Part shown: piece after piece, positions 18,053-26,815 of the stretch
How the letters are laid out: each line of letters opens with the position of its first letter
Numbering within the stretch: position 1 is the first letter of the stretch
Assembly: GCF_009601685.2 (NCBI RefSeq)
Contig: NZ_CP045701.2
Span: 6,262,001-6,326,000, forward strand
Direction of reading: 5' to 3'
From: Pseudomonas brassicacearum
GTDB taxonomy: Bacteria; Pseudomonadota; Gammaproteobacteria; Pseudomonadales; Pseudomonadaceae
DNA: 64,000 nt
Made by a program: the position numbers and the translations under genes
Notes under the pieces: model-generated
Database searches by the model: none
What the model was told of the DNA's origin: nothing
Seen by the model: only the letters and a program-made list of their open reading frames with translations

Positions 18053-18366
18053 GTTCAAGCAATAGCGTTACCGTGCAGATCCTCGACAAAGAGTATTCGA
18101 TCATCTGCCCCCAGGAAGAGCGCAGCAACCTGGTGAGCGCCGCCCGTTACCTGGACGGTAAGATGCGCGAGATCCGCAGCAGCGGCAAAGTCATCGGTGC
18201 CGATCGCATCGCGGTGATGGCCGCCTTGAACATCACCCACGACCTGCTGCATCGCCAGGATACGCCGGACGTACAGGTCAGCGGCTCGACCCGTGAACAG
18301 GTGCGCGACCTGCTCGATCGGGTAGATCTGGTGCTCGCCACCGATCCAGACGTCAGCAAAGGCTGA
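18049..18366 (+). CDS. zapA: Cell division protein ZapA
   Basis: 105 aa. Promotes FtsZ filament bundling at the septum. The N-terminal strand region (VTVQILDKEYSIICPQEERSNLVSAARYLDGKM) matches ZapA, as does the following helix AVMAALNITHDLL. Start overlaps the upstream TIGR02449 gene. It is followed within about 30 bases by the 6S RNA, an order conserved in gammaproteobacteria. Confidence 0.94.
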   Translation: MSSSNSVTVQILDKEYSIICPQEERSNLVSAARYLDGKMREIRSSGKVIGADRIAVMAALNITHDLLHRQDTPDVQVSGSTREQVRDLLDRVDLVLATDPDVSKG

Positions 18367-18385
18367 TTCGCGAGGCTGCCTGGGG

Positions 18386-18391
18386 TATACT
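18386..18391 (+). promoter_or_regulatory. Promoter -10 element of 6S RNA
   Basis: TATACT, a near-consensus -10 box seven bases before the expected 6S RNA 5' end. The -35 region overlaps the end of zapA and is poor. Confidence 0.6.
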
Positions 18392-18397
18392 CGCTTC

Positions 18398-18577
18398 ACT
18401 CCCTGGGGTGCTTGCCAGTTGGTGATGTCCCTGAGCCGATACGCACAACCACGGGGGTTGCACGTTGGGGCCGGTGTGCATGTCCGCTTGACGGAAAGCC
18501 TTAACGCCCCCTGCAACTTCCACCTTGAACTTTCGGGTTCAAGGGCTAAGCCGACAGCGGTTCATCCGGGGAGCCTG
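18398..18577 (+). ncRNA. ssrS: 6S RNA
   Basis: The sequence from about 18398 (ACTCCCTGGGGTGCTTGCCA, then GTTGGTGATGTCCCTGAGCC) to about 18577 (TTCATCCGGGGAGCCTGA) matches the Pseudomonas 6S RNA I remember, and lies in its conserved place between zapA and fau. The ends pair (CTCCCTGGGG with CCGGGGAG-type sequence) around a large central bubble that mimics an open promoter and binds sigma70-RNA polymerase. Both ends are estimated to within several bases. Confidence 0.88.
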
Positions 18578-18584
18578 ACTCCAG

Positions 18585-18616
18585 ACAATGCCAGTCCATG
18601 TGGACTGGCATTGTCG
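18585..18616 (+). terminator. Perfect 14-bp hairpin after 6S RNA
   Basis: GACAATGCCAGTCC at 18585-18598 pairs exactly with GGACTGGCATTGTC at 18603-18616 across a four-base loop, followed by GTTTC. It may terminate or block trimming of 6S RNA, or act as an attenuator before fau. The T run is too short to be sure it is an intrinsic terminator. Confidence 0.6.
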
Positions 18617-18690
18617 TTTCTGGCGCAGGCATTTCTGAGCAGCCTGTTTTGCGGTTACGCTGTGGCATCGTCACCGCGTGAAGCTCTGAT

Positions 18691-19296
18691 ATGACCGAAC
18701 CTGCGCTGCTGCCCCGCCCGCAACTTCGCCGCCTGCTGCGCCAGGCCCGTCGCGCCCTGACGCCCGCCCAGCAACGGCAAGCCGCCCGCGGGCTGTACAA
18801 ACAACTGGCTCAGCATCCGCTGTTTCGCCGCGCCCGCCACATCGCCCTGTACCTGCCCAACGACGGCGAGATCGACCCGCGCCTGCTGCTGCGCGCCGCC
18901 CAACGCCGGGGCAAGGCCACTTACCTGCCAGTGCTCAGCCCATGGCCGCAGACCAAAATGGTGTTCCAGCGCATCCACCCCGGCGAAAAAATGCAGCCCA
19001 ACCGGTTTCGTATTCCTGAGCCGCGCAAGAACATCGCCCGGCAACGCAAGGTCTGGACGCTGGACCTGGTGTTGTTGCCACTGGTGGGGTTCGACGATGC
19101 GGGAGGCCGGCTGGGCATGGGCGGCGGCTTCTATGACCGCAGCCTGGCGTACCTGGCACGGCGCAAGCAGTGGCGCAAGCCGACGCTATTGGGGCTGGCC
19201 CATGAATGCCAGAAAGTCGAACGATTGGCACAGGCGAGCTGGGACGTGCCGCTGCAGGGAACGGTCAGCGACAAGCATTGGTATATCGCGGGGTAG
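18691..19296 (+). CDS. 5-formyltetrahydrofolate cyclo-ligase
   Basis: 201 aa. Converts 5-formyl-THF to 5,10-methenyl-THF using ATP. The C-terminal family motif is LLPLVGFDDAGGRLGMGGGFYDR (residues about 128-150), with basic N-terminal helix LRQARRALTPAQQRQAARGL. It sits directly after 6S RNA, as fau (ygfA) does after ssrS in E. coli, where the two are co-transcribed. Links folate one-carbon metabolism to the gcv genes 9 kb away. Confidence 0.94.
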   Translation: MTEPALLPRPQLRRLLRQARRALTPAQQRQAARGLYKQLAQHPLFRRARHIALYLPNDGEIDPRLLLRAAQRRGKATYLPVLSPWPQTKMVFQRIHPGEKMQPNRFRIPEPRKNIARQRKVWTLDLVLLPLVGFDDAGGRLGMGGGFYDRSLAYLARRKQWRKPTLLGLAHECQKVERLAQASWDVPLQGTVSDKHWYIAG

Positions 19297-19331
19297 ACGC
19301 CGCAATAATCAGCGGCGCCAGGAAAGCGGGT

Positions 19332-19481
19332 TCAGCGTTTGAGCGATGGCGCGGACTGGGTGATTTCCATCGGCGCATCGGTGGTCTTGTTGGCCCATAG
19401 GCTTTGGGCGTAACCCGTGGTCACGACACCTAGACCGAACAGAATGACTAAGATCCACAACAAATCCGGTTTGCGTTTCAT
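19332..19481 (-). CDS. Small membrane protein of 49 residues
   Basis: A short frame easily missed: MKRKPDLLWILVILFGLGVV followed by a soluble tail of about 25 residues ending SAPSLKR. One hydrophobic segment (8-25), positive N-terminus, then TTGYAQSLWANK, so either a single-span inner-membrane protein or an uncleaved signal anchor. A strong GAGGGGGG ribosome site lies six bases before the ATG. I do not recognise its function. It lies on the strand opposite fau and the EVE gene, between their ends. Confidence 0.7.
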   Translation of the reverse strand: MKRKPDLLWILVILFGLGVVTTGYAQSLWANKTTDAPMEITQSAPSLKR

Positions 19482-19676
19482 CGATTGCCCCCCTCAAGGC
19501 AGATCACACACGATGACAGCAGCGGTTTTCTTATTGGCCGTGCAGCAGCGTCAAGCTTGGAAGGCCGGCATTTTGCGGCAACCGGCCCCGACACGCAAAC
19601 TCTGGCGTCAACCGACTGTCGGTTTGTCATAAAATCGCTGAACTATTTTTTTCAACACCGCCAAGGAGCAGCAATC

Positions 19677-20126
19677 ATGGCCTATTGGCTGATGAAGTCC
19701 GAGCCCGACGAATTATCCATCCAAGGTTTGGAAAAACTCGGCCAGGCACGCTGGGACGGGGTTCGCAACTACCAGGCGCGCAATTTCCTACGGGCCATGG
19801 CGGTGGGGGACGCGTTCTTTTTCTATCACTCCAGTTGCCCCGAGCCAGGCATTGCCGGGATCGGCCGGATCGTCCGCGCAGCCTATCCCGACCCAACAGC
19901 GCTGGAACCTGACAGCCATTACTTCGACCCCAAGGCCGGCCCGGACAAAAACCCCTGGACCGCGATCGACGTGGCCCACGTCGAAACGTTTGCCCACGTG
20001 CTGAAGCTCGACTACCTCAAGCAACAGACCGCCCTGGCTGAAATGCCGCTGGTGCAGAAAGGCTCGCGACTGTCGGTGATGCCTGTCACGCCTGAACAAT
20101 GGGCCGCGGTGATTGCCCTGCGCTGA
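19677..20126 (+). CDS. EVE domain protein
   Basis: 149 aa, one EVE domain: YWLMKSEPDELSIQGL, RWDGVRNYQARNFLRAM and GDAFFFYHSSCPEPGIAGIG. EVE is related to PUA and YTH folds and is thought to read modified bases in DNA or RNA. The ATG at 19677 follows AAGGAGCAGC. It stands alone with no restriction or modification gene nearby, as is usual for housekeeping copies of this family. Confidence 0.92.
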   Translation: MAYWLMKSEPDELSIQGLEKLGQARWDGVRNYQARNFLRAMAVGDAFFFYHSSCPEPGIAGIGRIVRAAYPDPTALEPDSHYFDPKAGPDKNPWTAIDVAHVETFAHVLKLDYLKQQTALAEMPLVQKGSRLSVMPVTPEQWAAVIALR

Positions 20127-20207
20127 TCGCCGATGAGTTGATGGATATCAAGCTGGATCGGTCGTTGATCCCGCAGACTTCGATGCTATAGCCGCAGGAT
20201 GCTGGAT

Positions 20208-21173
20208 ATGTCGACGAACCATCGTACCTCTCGCTTTTTTGCCCTCGCCTTGATGACTGTATTGCTGGCCGCTGGTGGTTTCGGCTATTGGAAATCACGC
20301 CACGATCGCCTTCCGGAAGGCCTGAGCATGGGCAACGGGCGCCTGGAGGCCACCGAAGTCCAGATTGCCAGCAAGACACCCGGGCGCCTGGCCGAAGTGC
20401 ATGTCGACGAAGGCGACAACGTCATCAAAGACCAAGTGCTGGCGCGCATGGACACCCGCACCCTGGAGGCCCAGCGCAACCAGGCAGAGGCCGAAGTCGT
20501 GCGTGCCCGGCAGAACCTTGCCGCCGCCGAAGCCAACGTGCAGTTGCGCCAGAGCGAACAATTGCTCGCCCATCAGGAACTCAAGCGAACCCAGGAACTG
20601 TTCAAGCGCGGTTACGCCAGCGCCCAGGTCATCGACCAGCAACAGGCCCGAGTCGACACCGCCAACGCTGCGGTCAACGCTGCCCGGGCCCAGGTATCGG
20701 CAGCGACGGCCGCCATCGGCGCGACCCTGGCTCAAGTGGCCCAACTCACCAGCGAAATAGACGACAGCACGTTGCGGGCACCACTCGACGGCGTGATCCA
20801 GTTGCGCTTGGCCGAGCCAGGTGAAGTGCTGGGTGCCGGTGGCCGAGTACTGCTGATGATCGATCCGAACGACCAATACATGAACCTCTACCTGCCGGCG
20901 TCGGTGGCCGGGAAACTGACGGTGGGCGATGAAGCGCGACTGCTGCTCGACGCCCTGCCCGAGCGGCCGCTGCCGGCCAAGGTCAGCTTTGTCGCAGCCA
21001 AATCCCAGTTCACCCCCAAAGAAGTCGAGACCCGTGATGAGCGGCAGAAACTGGTGTTCCGCGTCAAAGTACGCCTGACCCAACCCGGCGAGATGCCCCA
21101 GGCCAAACCCGGCATGCCCGGCGCCGGCTATGTACGCACCGCCCCCATCGGTTGGCCGGCCAACCTGCAATGA
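20208..21173 (+). CDS. HlyD-family membrane fusion protein (efflux periplasmic adaptor)
   Basis: 321 aa. N-terminal membrane anchor (FFALALMTVLLAAGGFGYW), lipoyl/barrel-sandwich halves (VQIASKTPGRLAEVHVDEGDNV and TLRAPLDGVIQLRLAEPGEVL) flanking a long coiled-coil hairpin (about 85-190). ATG at 20208 has AGGA eight bases upstream; an ATG three codons earlier lacks one. It overlaps the RbbA-type gene by four bases. It probably links the ABC exporter to an outer-membrane channel encoded elsewhere. Confidence 0.92.
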   Translation: MSTNHRTSRFFALALMTVLLAAGGFGYWKSRHDRLPEGLSMGNGRLEATEVQIASKTPGRLAEVHVDEGDNVIKDQVLARMDTRTLEAQRNQAEAEVVRARQNLAAAEANVQLRQSEQLLAHQELKRTQELFKRGYASAQVIDQQQARVDTANAAVNAARAQVSAATAAIGATLAQVAQLTSEIDDSTLRAPLDGVIQLRLAEPGEVLGAGGRVLLMIDPNDQYMNLYLPASVAGKLTVGDEARLLLDALPERPLPAKVSFVAAKSQFTPKEVETRDERQKLVFRVKVRLTQPGEMPQAKPGMPGAGYVRTAPIGWPANLQ

Positions 21174-23893
21174 CCATCGCCCTCGGTGAGGCACTGCACG
21201 CTTCGGGCATCGAGCATCGCTACGGCCAGCAGGTGGCGTTGAGCGATATCACCTTCAGCCTGCCGGTCGGCACTCGCTGTGGCCTGATCGGCCCGGACGG
21301 CGCCGGCAAGTCGAGCCTGCTGGGGCTGATTGCCGGAGTGAAGAAACTCCAGCACGGCCAATTGGACGTGCTCGGTGCCTCGATCGACGACCGACGCCAT
21401 CGCAACACCCTCTACCGACGCATTGCCTTCATGCCCCAGGGGCTGGGGGGTAACCTTTACCCGGACCTGTCGATACGCGAGAACATCCGGTTCTTCGGCA
21501 CGTTGTTCGGGTTATCGCGGGCAGACTGCGAACAACGCATGGGCACCTTGTTGTTGGCCACTGATCTGCAGCGTTTTGCCGATCGCCCGGCGGGCAAACT
21601 GTCCGGCGGCATGAAACAGAAGCTCGGCCTGTGTTGCGCACTGATCCATGAACCGGACCTGCTGATTCTCGACGAACCCACCACCGGCGTGGACCCGCTG
21701 TCCCGGCGACGCTTCTGGGAACTGATAGAAGACGTGCGCCGACAACGCCCGCAACTGACCCTGCTGGTCGCCACCGCGTACATGGAAGAGGCTGAACAAT
21801 TCGAGCATTGCCTGATGCTCGATAACGGTCGCTTGATCGCCAAGGGCTTGAGTACCGAGCTGGCGAAGGTCACCCCGGACGGCAAGCTCGATTCGGCCTT
21901 CACCCATTTCCAAGGCGACAGCGGTCGCAACGCCGAACCGCTGGTGATTCCCCCCAGGAGCGCCAACACCACCGACATTGCCATCCAAGCCCACGACCTC
22001 ACCTTGCGCTTCGGTGATTTCACGGCCGTCGACAACGTCAGCTTCGCGATTGGTCGCGGCGAGATCTTTGGGTTCCTGGGTTCCAACGGTTGCGGCAAGA
22101 CCACCACCATGAAGGTGCTGACCGGACTGATCCCCGCCAGCGAAGGCAGCGCCCGGCTGCTGGGCAACCCGGTCAACGCCAAGGACCTCGCCACCCGCAA
22201 GCGGGTGGGTTTCATGTCCCAGAGCTTTTCGCTGTACGGCGAACTGAGCGTGCGCCAAAACCTGGAACTGCACGCCAAACTCTTCGACCTGCCCACAACG
22301 CAGAGCCGCCAACGCATCGACGAACTGATCCAGCGCTTCAATCTCCAGGCTCTGGCGGACCAGCCTTCCGGCGCGCTGCCGTTGGGCCTGCGTCAGCGTT
22401 TGTCCCTGGCGGTGGCGGTGTTGCATCGCCCGGAAGTGTTGATCCTCGATGAACCGACTTCAGGTGTCGACCCGGCTGCACGGGATGATTTCTGGCGACT
22501 GCTGATCGAGTTGTCTCGCGAACAGGGCGTGACGATTTTCCTTTCCACGCACTTCATGAACGAGGCCCAGCGCTGCGATCGCATTTCGCTGATGCACGCT
22601 GGCAAGGTCCTGGCCTGTGATACACCGGCGGCCTTGCAGGCGCAGTTCAACGGCCAGACGCTGGAAGCCGCGTTCGTCACCTGCCTGGAAAAAGCCCAGG
22701 GCCAGACGCAACAAGACGCCGCCCCCGTGACCCTCGACAGTGCCGACGCCCCCCGTGACCGGCGCGGCCTGAGCCTCGGTCGCCTGTGGGCCGTCGCCAG
22801 CCGGGAGGGCAAGGAACTGTTGCGCGACAAAGTGCGGATGGCATTCGCCCTGCTGGGGGCCTTGTTCATGATGGTGGTCTTTGGCTTCGGTATTTCCCTG
22901 GATGTGGAGAAACTGGCCTTCGCCGTGTATGACCAGGATCAGAGCCCGCAAAGCCGTGCCTACCTGGAAGCGTTTCGCAGTTCGCGCTACTTCGAGGAGC
23001 AGCCGATCATTCTCGACGCGAAGGAGCTGCACCGCCGTTTGCAGCGCTCGGAGATCAAGCTGGCCCTGGAAATACCCCCCGGTTTCGGTCGTGACCTTTA
23101 TGCCGGCCGCCAGCCGACAGTGGGTGCCTGGCTGGACGGCGGCATACCGTTCCGGGCCGAGACCAGTCGCAACTACGTCCAGGCCGTGCACCAGGCCAAC
23201 CTTGAGCAACTGGCTGAATTCAGCAGCCGCGCGCCGACCCGGCAACCCGGTGCGACACTGGAGACGCGCTTTCGTTATAACCAGGACGTGGTCAGCGTCA
23301 ACGCCATCGGCCCGGGGGTGATGGCGCTGATCCTGGCGTTCATTCCGGCCATGCTGACGGCGCTGGGCATCGTGCGGGAGAAGGAACTGGGCTCGATCAC
23401 CAATTTCTACGCCACGCCGCTGACCCGCCTGGAGTTCCTGCTGGGCAAACAAGTGCCCTACCTTGTGGTCAGCCTGATCAACCTCGCCCTGCTGACAGCG
23501 ATGAACCGCTGGCTGTTCGGCGTGCCGTTCAAGGGCAGCGGCCTGACGCTGGCGGTGGGCGGCCTGCTCTATGTACTGGCGACCACCAGCATGGGGCTGC
23601 TGATCTCGGCGTTCACCCGCACCCAGATCGCGGCGATCCTCGGCACCATGATCATCACCAGCCTGCCGACCATCCAGTTCTCGGGGCTGATCGTGCCGCG
23701 TTCATCCCTGGACGGTGCGGCCTCGGTGATGGGCCAGTTGTTTCCCGCCGGTTACTTCCTGGATATCGCCGTCGGCACCTTCACCAAGGCCCTGGATTTG
23801 CGCCAGCTATGGCCGCAATGCCTGGCGCTGGGCGGGTTTTTCCTGGCCTTCACCGGGCTCAGCCTGATCATGCTGAAAAAGCAGGAGGCCTGA
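21170..23893 (+). CDS. rbbA: RbbA-type fused ABC exporter (two ATPases and a permease)
   Basis: 907 aa, as long as E. coli RbbA/YhiH. Two ATP-binding domains: Walker A GPDGAGKSS near 41-49 with LSGGMKQKLGL, and GSNGCGKTT near 303-311 with Walker B LILDEPTSGVDP; the second has LPLGLRQRLSL in place of a standard LSGGQ. A C-terminal ABC-2 permease (about 555-907) has six membrane segments. E. coli RbbA was described as ribosome-associated, but the flanking HlyD and ABC-2 genes make export more likely. Overlaps both neighbours (ATGA, TGATG). Confidence 0.92.
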   Translation: MTIALGEALHASGIEHRYGQQVALSDITFSLPVGTRCGLIGPDGAGKSSLLGLIAGVKKLQHGQLDVLGASIDDRRHRNTLYRRIAFMPQGLGGNLYPDLSIRENIRFFGTLFGLSRADCEQRMGTLLLATDLQRFADRPAGKLSGGMKQKLGLCCALIHEPDLLILDEPTTGVDPLSRRRFWELIEDVRRQRPQLTLLVATAYMEEAEQFEHCLMLDNGRLIAKGLSTELAKVTPDGKLDSAFTHFQGDSGRNAEPLVIPPRSANTTDIAIQAHDLTLRFGDFTAVDNVSFAIGRGEIFGFLGSNGCGKTTTMKVLTGLIPASEGSARLLGNPVNAKDLATRKRVGFMSQSFSLYGELSVRQNLELHAKLFDLPTTQSRQRIDELIQRFNLQALADQPSGALPLGLRQRLSLAVAVLHRPEVLILDEPTSGVDPAARDDFWRLLIELSREQGVTIFLSTHFMNEAQRCDRISLMHAGKVLACDTPAALQAQFNGQTLEAAFVTCLEKAQGQTQQDAAPVTLDSADAPRDRRGLSLGRLWAVASREGKELLRDKVRMAFALLGALFMMVVFGFGISLDVEKLAFAVYDQDQSPQSRAYLEAFRSSRYFEEQPIILDAKELHRRLQRSEIKLALEIPPGFGRDLYAGRQPTVGAWLDGGIPFRAETSRNYVQAVHQANLEQLAEFSSRAPTRQPGATLETRFRYNQDVVSVNAIGPGVMALILAFIPAMLTALGIVREKELGSITNFYATPLTRLEFLLGKQVPYLVVSLINLALLTAMNRWLFGVPFKGSGLTLAVGGLLYVLATTSMGLLISAFTRTQIAAILGTMIITSLPTIQFSGLIVPRSSLDGAASVMGQLFPAGYFLDIAVGTFTKALDLRQLWPQCLALGGFFLAFTGLSLIMLKKQEA

Positions 23894-25011
23894 TGCACAC
23901 GCTTTCACATATCTGGCGCCTGGGGCTCAAGGAGCTGACCAGCCTGCGCTACGACTCCGTCCTGCTGCTGTTTTTAGGCTACGCCTTCACGGTGGCGATC
24001 TACATGCCAGCCGCCGGTTCGGTAATCGGTGTCCACAACGCCAGTGTCGCAATAGTGGACGAAGACCAGAGCCACCTTTCGCGTCAATTGGCCCAGGTCC
24101 TGCAACCGCCGGAGTTCCAGAACCCGGTGGCCTTGCCCTATGCCGAACTGGACAAGGTCATGGACAGTGGCCGCTACACCTTTGTCATTAACGTGCCCGC
24201 CAACTTCCAAGCCGACCTGCTCGCAGGACGCGAACCGACACTGCAACTCAATGTCGATGCCACGGCCATGAGCCAGGCGTTCATGGGCGCCGGCTACATC
24301 GGGCGGATTTTCCAGCAGGAACTGACGACCTACGCCGGCCAGGCACAAACGAGCGAAGCAACGCCCGTGAGGCTGACCACGCGTTCGCTGTTCAATACCA
24401 ACCTGGAAGGTGGCTGGTTCCTGGCGGTGATCCAGATCGTCAACAACATCACGATCCTGGCCATCATCCTGACGGGGACCGCGTTGCTGCGCGAGCGCGA
24501 ACACGGCACCCTCGACCACTTGCTGGTGCTGCCGCTGACGGCAGTGGAAATCATGCTGGCGAAAATCTGGAGCAACCTGCTGGTAGTGGTGCTGTGCACC
24601 TGGGCGTCGCTGGAAATCATCGTCAAGTTCGCCCTGGGGGTTCCACTTGCCGGCTCCATGGTGCTCTTTCTGCTGGTGACTGCACTCTACCTGTTCGCCA
24701 GCACCTCACTGGGTATCTTCCTCGCCACCCTCGCCCGTTCGACTCCGCAATTCGGCTTGCTGGCGATCCCGGTCATCATTCCGATGCTACTGCTGTCGGG
24801 CGGCAGTACACCGCTGGACAGCATGCCGCAATGGTTGCAATGGGTGATGCAAGGCTCGCCCTCGACGCATTTCGTCAGCCTTAGCGCGGCGATCCTGTTC
24901 CGAGATGCCGGCCCTGGTGTGATCTGGCCGGACCTGCTGGCGCTGGCGGCCATCGGGCTATTGTTCTTTGTCATCGCCCTGGCCCGGTTTCGGAAAAGCC
25001 TGGCGTCTTGA
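23893..25011 (+). CDS. ABC-2 type permease (YhhJ-like)
   Basis: 372 aa. N-terminal membrane segment, a large periplasmic loop (about 45-170) and five C-terminal membrane segments containing the ABC-2 signature LREREHGTLDHLLVLPLTAVEIMLAKIW. The start codon overlaps the rbbA stop by one base (TGATG). It should pair with the permease half of the RbbA-type protein. Cargo unknown. Confidence 0.92.
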   Translation: MHTLSHIWRLGLKELTSLRYDSVLLLFLGYAFTVAIYMPAAGSVIGVHNASVAIVDEDQSHLSRQLAQVLQPPEFQNPVALPYAELDKVMDSGRYTFVINVPANFQADLLAGREPTLQLNVDATAMSQAFMGAGYIGRIFQQELTTYAGQAQTSEATPVRLTTRSLFNTNLEGGWFLAVIQIVNNITILAIILTGTALLREREHGTLDHLLVLPLTAVEIMLAKIWSNLLVVVLCTWASLEIIVKFALGVPLAGSMVLFLLVTALYLFASTSLGIFLATLARSTPQFGLLAIPVIIPMLLLSGGSTPLDSMPQWLQWVMQGSPSTHFVSLSAAILFRDAGPGVIWPDLLALAAIGLLFFVIALARFRKSLAS

Positions 25012-25012
25012 C

Positions 25013-25068
25013 GAAAAAAAGCAGCCTTGGGCAGCGCCAGGAGATCCGGCACTGCCAAAGGCTGCGAT
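25013..25068 (-). terminator. Terminator of the FliL-like gene
   Basis: GCAGCCTTGGGCAGCGCC and GGCACTGCCAAAGGCTGC form a long imperfect stem, and the minus strand then runs into seven T residues. It lies in the short space between the convergent ABC-2 permease and FliL-like genes. Confidence 0.7.
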
Positions 25069-25077
25069 CGAGCCGGT

Positions 25078-25494
25078 TTACTGAATGATCAGGTTGTTGA
25101 ACAACAGGTCATCAACCATCGGCTTGCCGGTTTCGTCGCTCATCACCTGTTGGGTCTGCTTCAGCGCTTCCTGGCGCAGCTTTTCCTTGGCTTCCAGGTT
25201 ATTCATGGCCTCGGTGGTCTGCTGGGCAAACAGCGCTACCAACTGGTTGCGAATCAACGGCTCATTGGCCTTGACCGCTGCTGCAGCGGCATCTCCTGTC
25301 ACGCGCAGGGCTACATCGGCCTTGTAGACCCTCAGCTTCGCCGAACCGTCGAGCCCATAGTTGCCAACAAAGGGTGGGCTGAGGGTGATGTAACTGACCT
25401 TCGGCGCCTCGCCTTCCTTCGCTTCCTTGCCCTCTTCGGCCATCGCTGCCACAGGCAACGACAGGGCCAGCATCAACATGATCCACGCTTTCAC
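25078..25494 (-). CDS. FliL-like secreted or membrane-anchored protein
   Basis: 138 aa. N-terminal signal or anchor (KAWIMLMLALSLPVAAMA), an acidic-lysine linker (EEGKEAKEGEAPK), then a FliL-type domain (VSYITLSPPFVGNYG, RVYKADVALRV, LIRNQLVALFAQQ). A GTG start at 25494 is chosen: GAGGA lies eight bases upstream and the leader begins there. FliL proteins act at the flagellar stator, but no flagellar gene is near, and stand-alone copies of unknown function are known. Confidence 0.82.
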   Translation of the reverse strand: MKAWIMLMLALSLPVAAMAEEGKEAKEGEAPKVSYITLSPPFVGNYGLDGSAKLRVYKADVALRVTGDAAAAAVKANEPLIRNQLVALFAQQTTEAMNNLEAKEKLRQEALKQTQQVMSDETGKPMVDDLLFNNLIIQ

Positions 25495-25644
25495 AATTGA
25501 TTCCTCATCCGGTTTGCGGCCCAGCATACCGCCCCGCCGTTCAAGCACAAGCTTATAGCCGGCTATCAGGGCAGGGCATGCTCGTTGACCCGTTGTCTCT
25601 CACACCTACACTTATCGGCCATCACTCCCAAAGGAATAGCCCTG

Positions 25645-26622
25645 ATGAAAGCCGTGCTGTGCAAAGAATTCGGCCCCGCCGAATCGCTGGTGCTGGAAGA
25701 CGTCGCCAGCCCCGTCGCCAAGAAGAACGAAGTGCTGCTGGACGTGCATGCCGCCGGGGTGAACTTCCCTGACACGCTGATCATCGAGGGCAAATACCAA
25801 TTCAAGCCACCCTTCCCGTTTTCCCCCGGCGGCGAAGCCGCTGGCGTGGTCAGCGCGGTGGGCGAGAAGGTCAATCATCTCAAGGTCGGTGACCGGGTCA
25901 TGGCGTTGACCGGCTGGGGCAGCTTTGCCGAACAGGTGGCGGTACCTGGCTACAACGTGTTGCCGATCCCCGCATCCATGGACTTCAACACCGCCGCCGC
26001 CTTCAGCATGACGTATGGCACCTCGATGCACGCCCTCAAGCAACGGGCCAACCTGCAACCCGGCGAAACCCTGCTGGTGCTTGGCGCCTCGGGCGGCGTT
26101 GGCCTGGCGGCGGTGGAGATCGGCAAAGCCATGGGCGCCAGGGTGATCGCCGCTGCCAGCAGCGCAGAGAAACTCGCCGTGGCCAAGGCCGCCGGCGCCG
26201 ACGAATTGATCAACTACACCGAAACCAACCTGAAGGATGAAATCAAGCGCCTCACCGACGGCCAGGGCGCCGACGTGATCTACGACCCGGTGGGTGGCGA
26301 CCTGTTCGACCAGGCCATCCGCGCCATCGCCTGGAACGGCCGGTTGCTGGTGGTGGGCTTTGCCAGCGGACGCATCCCCGAACTGCCGGTGAACCTGGCC
26401 CTGCTCAAGGGCGCCGCCGTGGTGGGCGTGTTCTGGGGCTCCTTCGCCCAACGCCAGCCCCAGGACAACGCCGCCAACTTCCAGCAATTGTTCGGCTGGT
26501 TTGCCGAAGGCAAGCTCAAGCCACTGGTGTCACAGGTGTATCCGCTGAGCAATGCGGCACAAGCCATCAATGATCTTGGCCAACGCAAGGCGGTCGGAAA
26601 GGTGGTGGTGCAGGTTCGCTGA
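25645..26622 (+). CDS. Zinc-free NADPH:quinone oxidoreductase family protein
   Basis: 325 aa MDR-superfamily enzyme. N-terminal GroES-like domain (VLLDVHAAGVNFPDTLIIEGKY) and Rossmann domain with LVLGASGGVGLAAVEIGKAMGA (about 143-164). No catalytic zinc cysteines, as in quinone or enone reductases. The ATG at 25645 follows AAAGGAATAG. The conserved C-terminal GKVVVQ is present. The physiological substrate cannot be read from sequence. Confidence 0.93.
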   Translation: MKAVLCKEFGPAESLVLEDVASPVAKKNEVLLDVHAAGVNFPDTLIIEGKYQFKPPFPFSPGGEAAGVVSAVGEKVNHLKVGDRVMALTGWGSFAEQVAVPGYNVLPIPASMDFNTAAAFSMTYGTSMHALKQRANLQPGETLLVLGASGGVGLAAVEIGKAMGARVIAAASSAEKLAVAKAAGADELINYTETNLKDEIKRLTDGQGADVIYDPVGGDLFDQAIRAIAWNGRLLVVGFASGRIPELPVNLALLKGAAVVGVFWGSFAQRQPQDNAANFQQLFGWFAEGKLKPLVSQVYPLSNAAQAINDLGQRKAVGKVVVQVR

Positions 26623-26711
26623 TTGCTTACCTAAAACTGTTTATACCGGGCCGCAACCCTACGACCCGGTTTCGCCATTCCCATACCGCCCTTCATTTAT
26701 ACCTGAGCGAC

Positions 26712-26729
26712 ATGTTCATAAAAGAACAC
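26712..26729. promoter_or_regulatory. Probable GlpR-type operator upstream of glpT
   Basis: ATGTTCATAAAAGAACAC is an inverted repeat (ATGTTC / GAACAC, six-base centre). It matches the E. coli GlpR operator pattern ATGTTC-N6-GAACAT at all but the last base. It is about 110 bases upstream of glpT. A second palindrome, TTTCG-GTAA-CGAAA, lies at 26777-26790. Confidence 0.5.
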
Positions 26730-26815
26730 TGTATCTCCAAAATTCCCGCTTTTTTGTTGATGCGAACCGATGCTATTTTCGGTAACGAAACTGTAACATT
26801 CGCATCCGCAGTCAA

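Noticed and set aside
18419..18694. 91-codon frame over the 6S RNA
   Set aside because: It lies within the structured RNA, lacks a ribosome site and has no protein-like pattern.
26645..26670. Hairpin ACCGGGCCG / CGACCCGGT after the quinone oxidoreductase gene as a terminator
   Set aside because: One mismatch and no T run on either side; possible but too weak to list as a feature.
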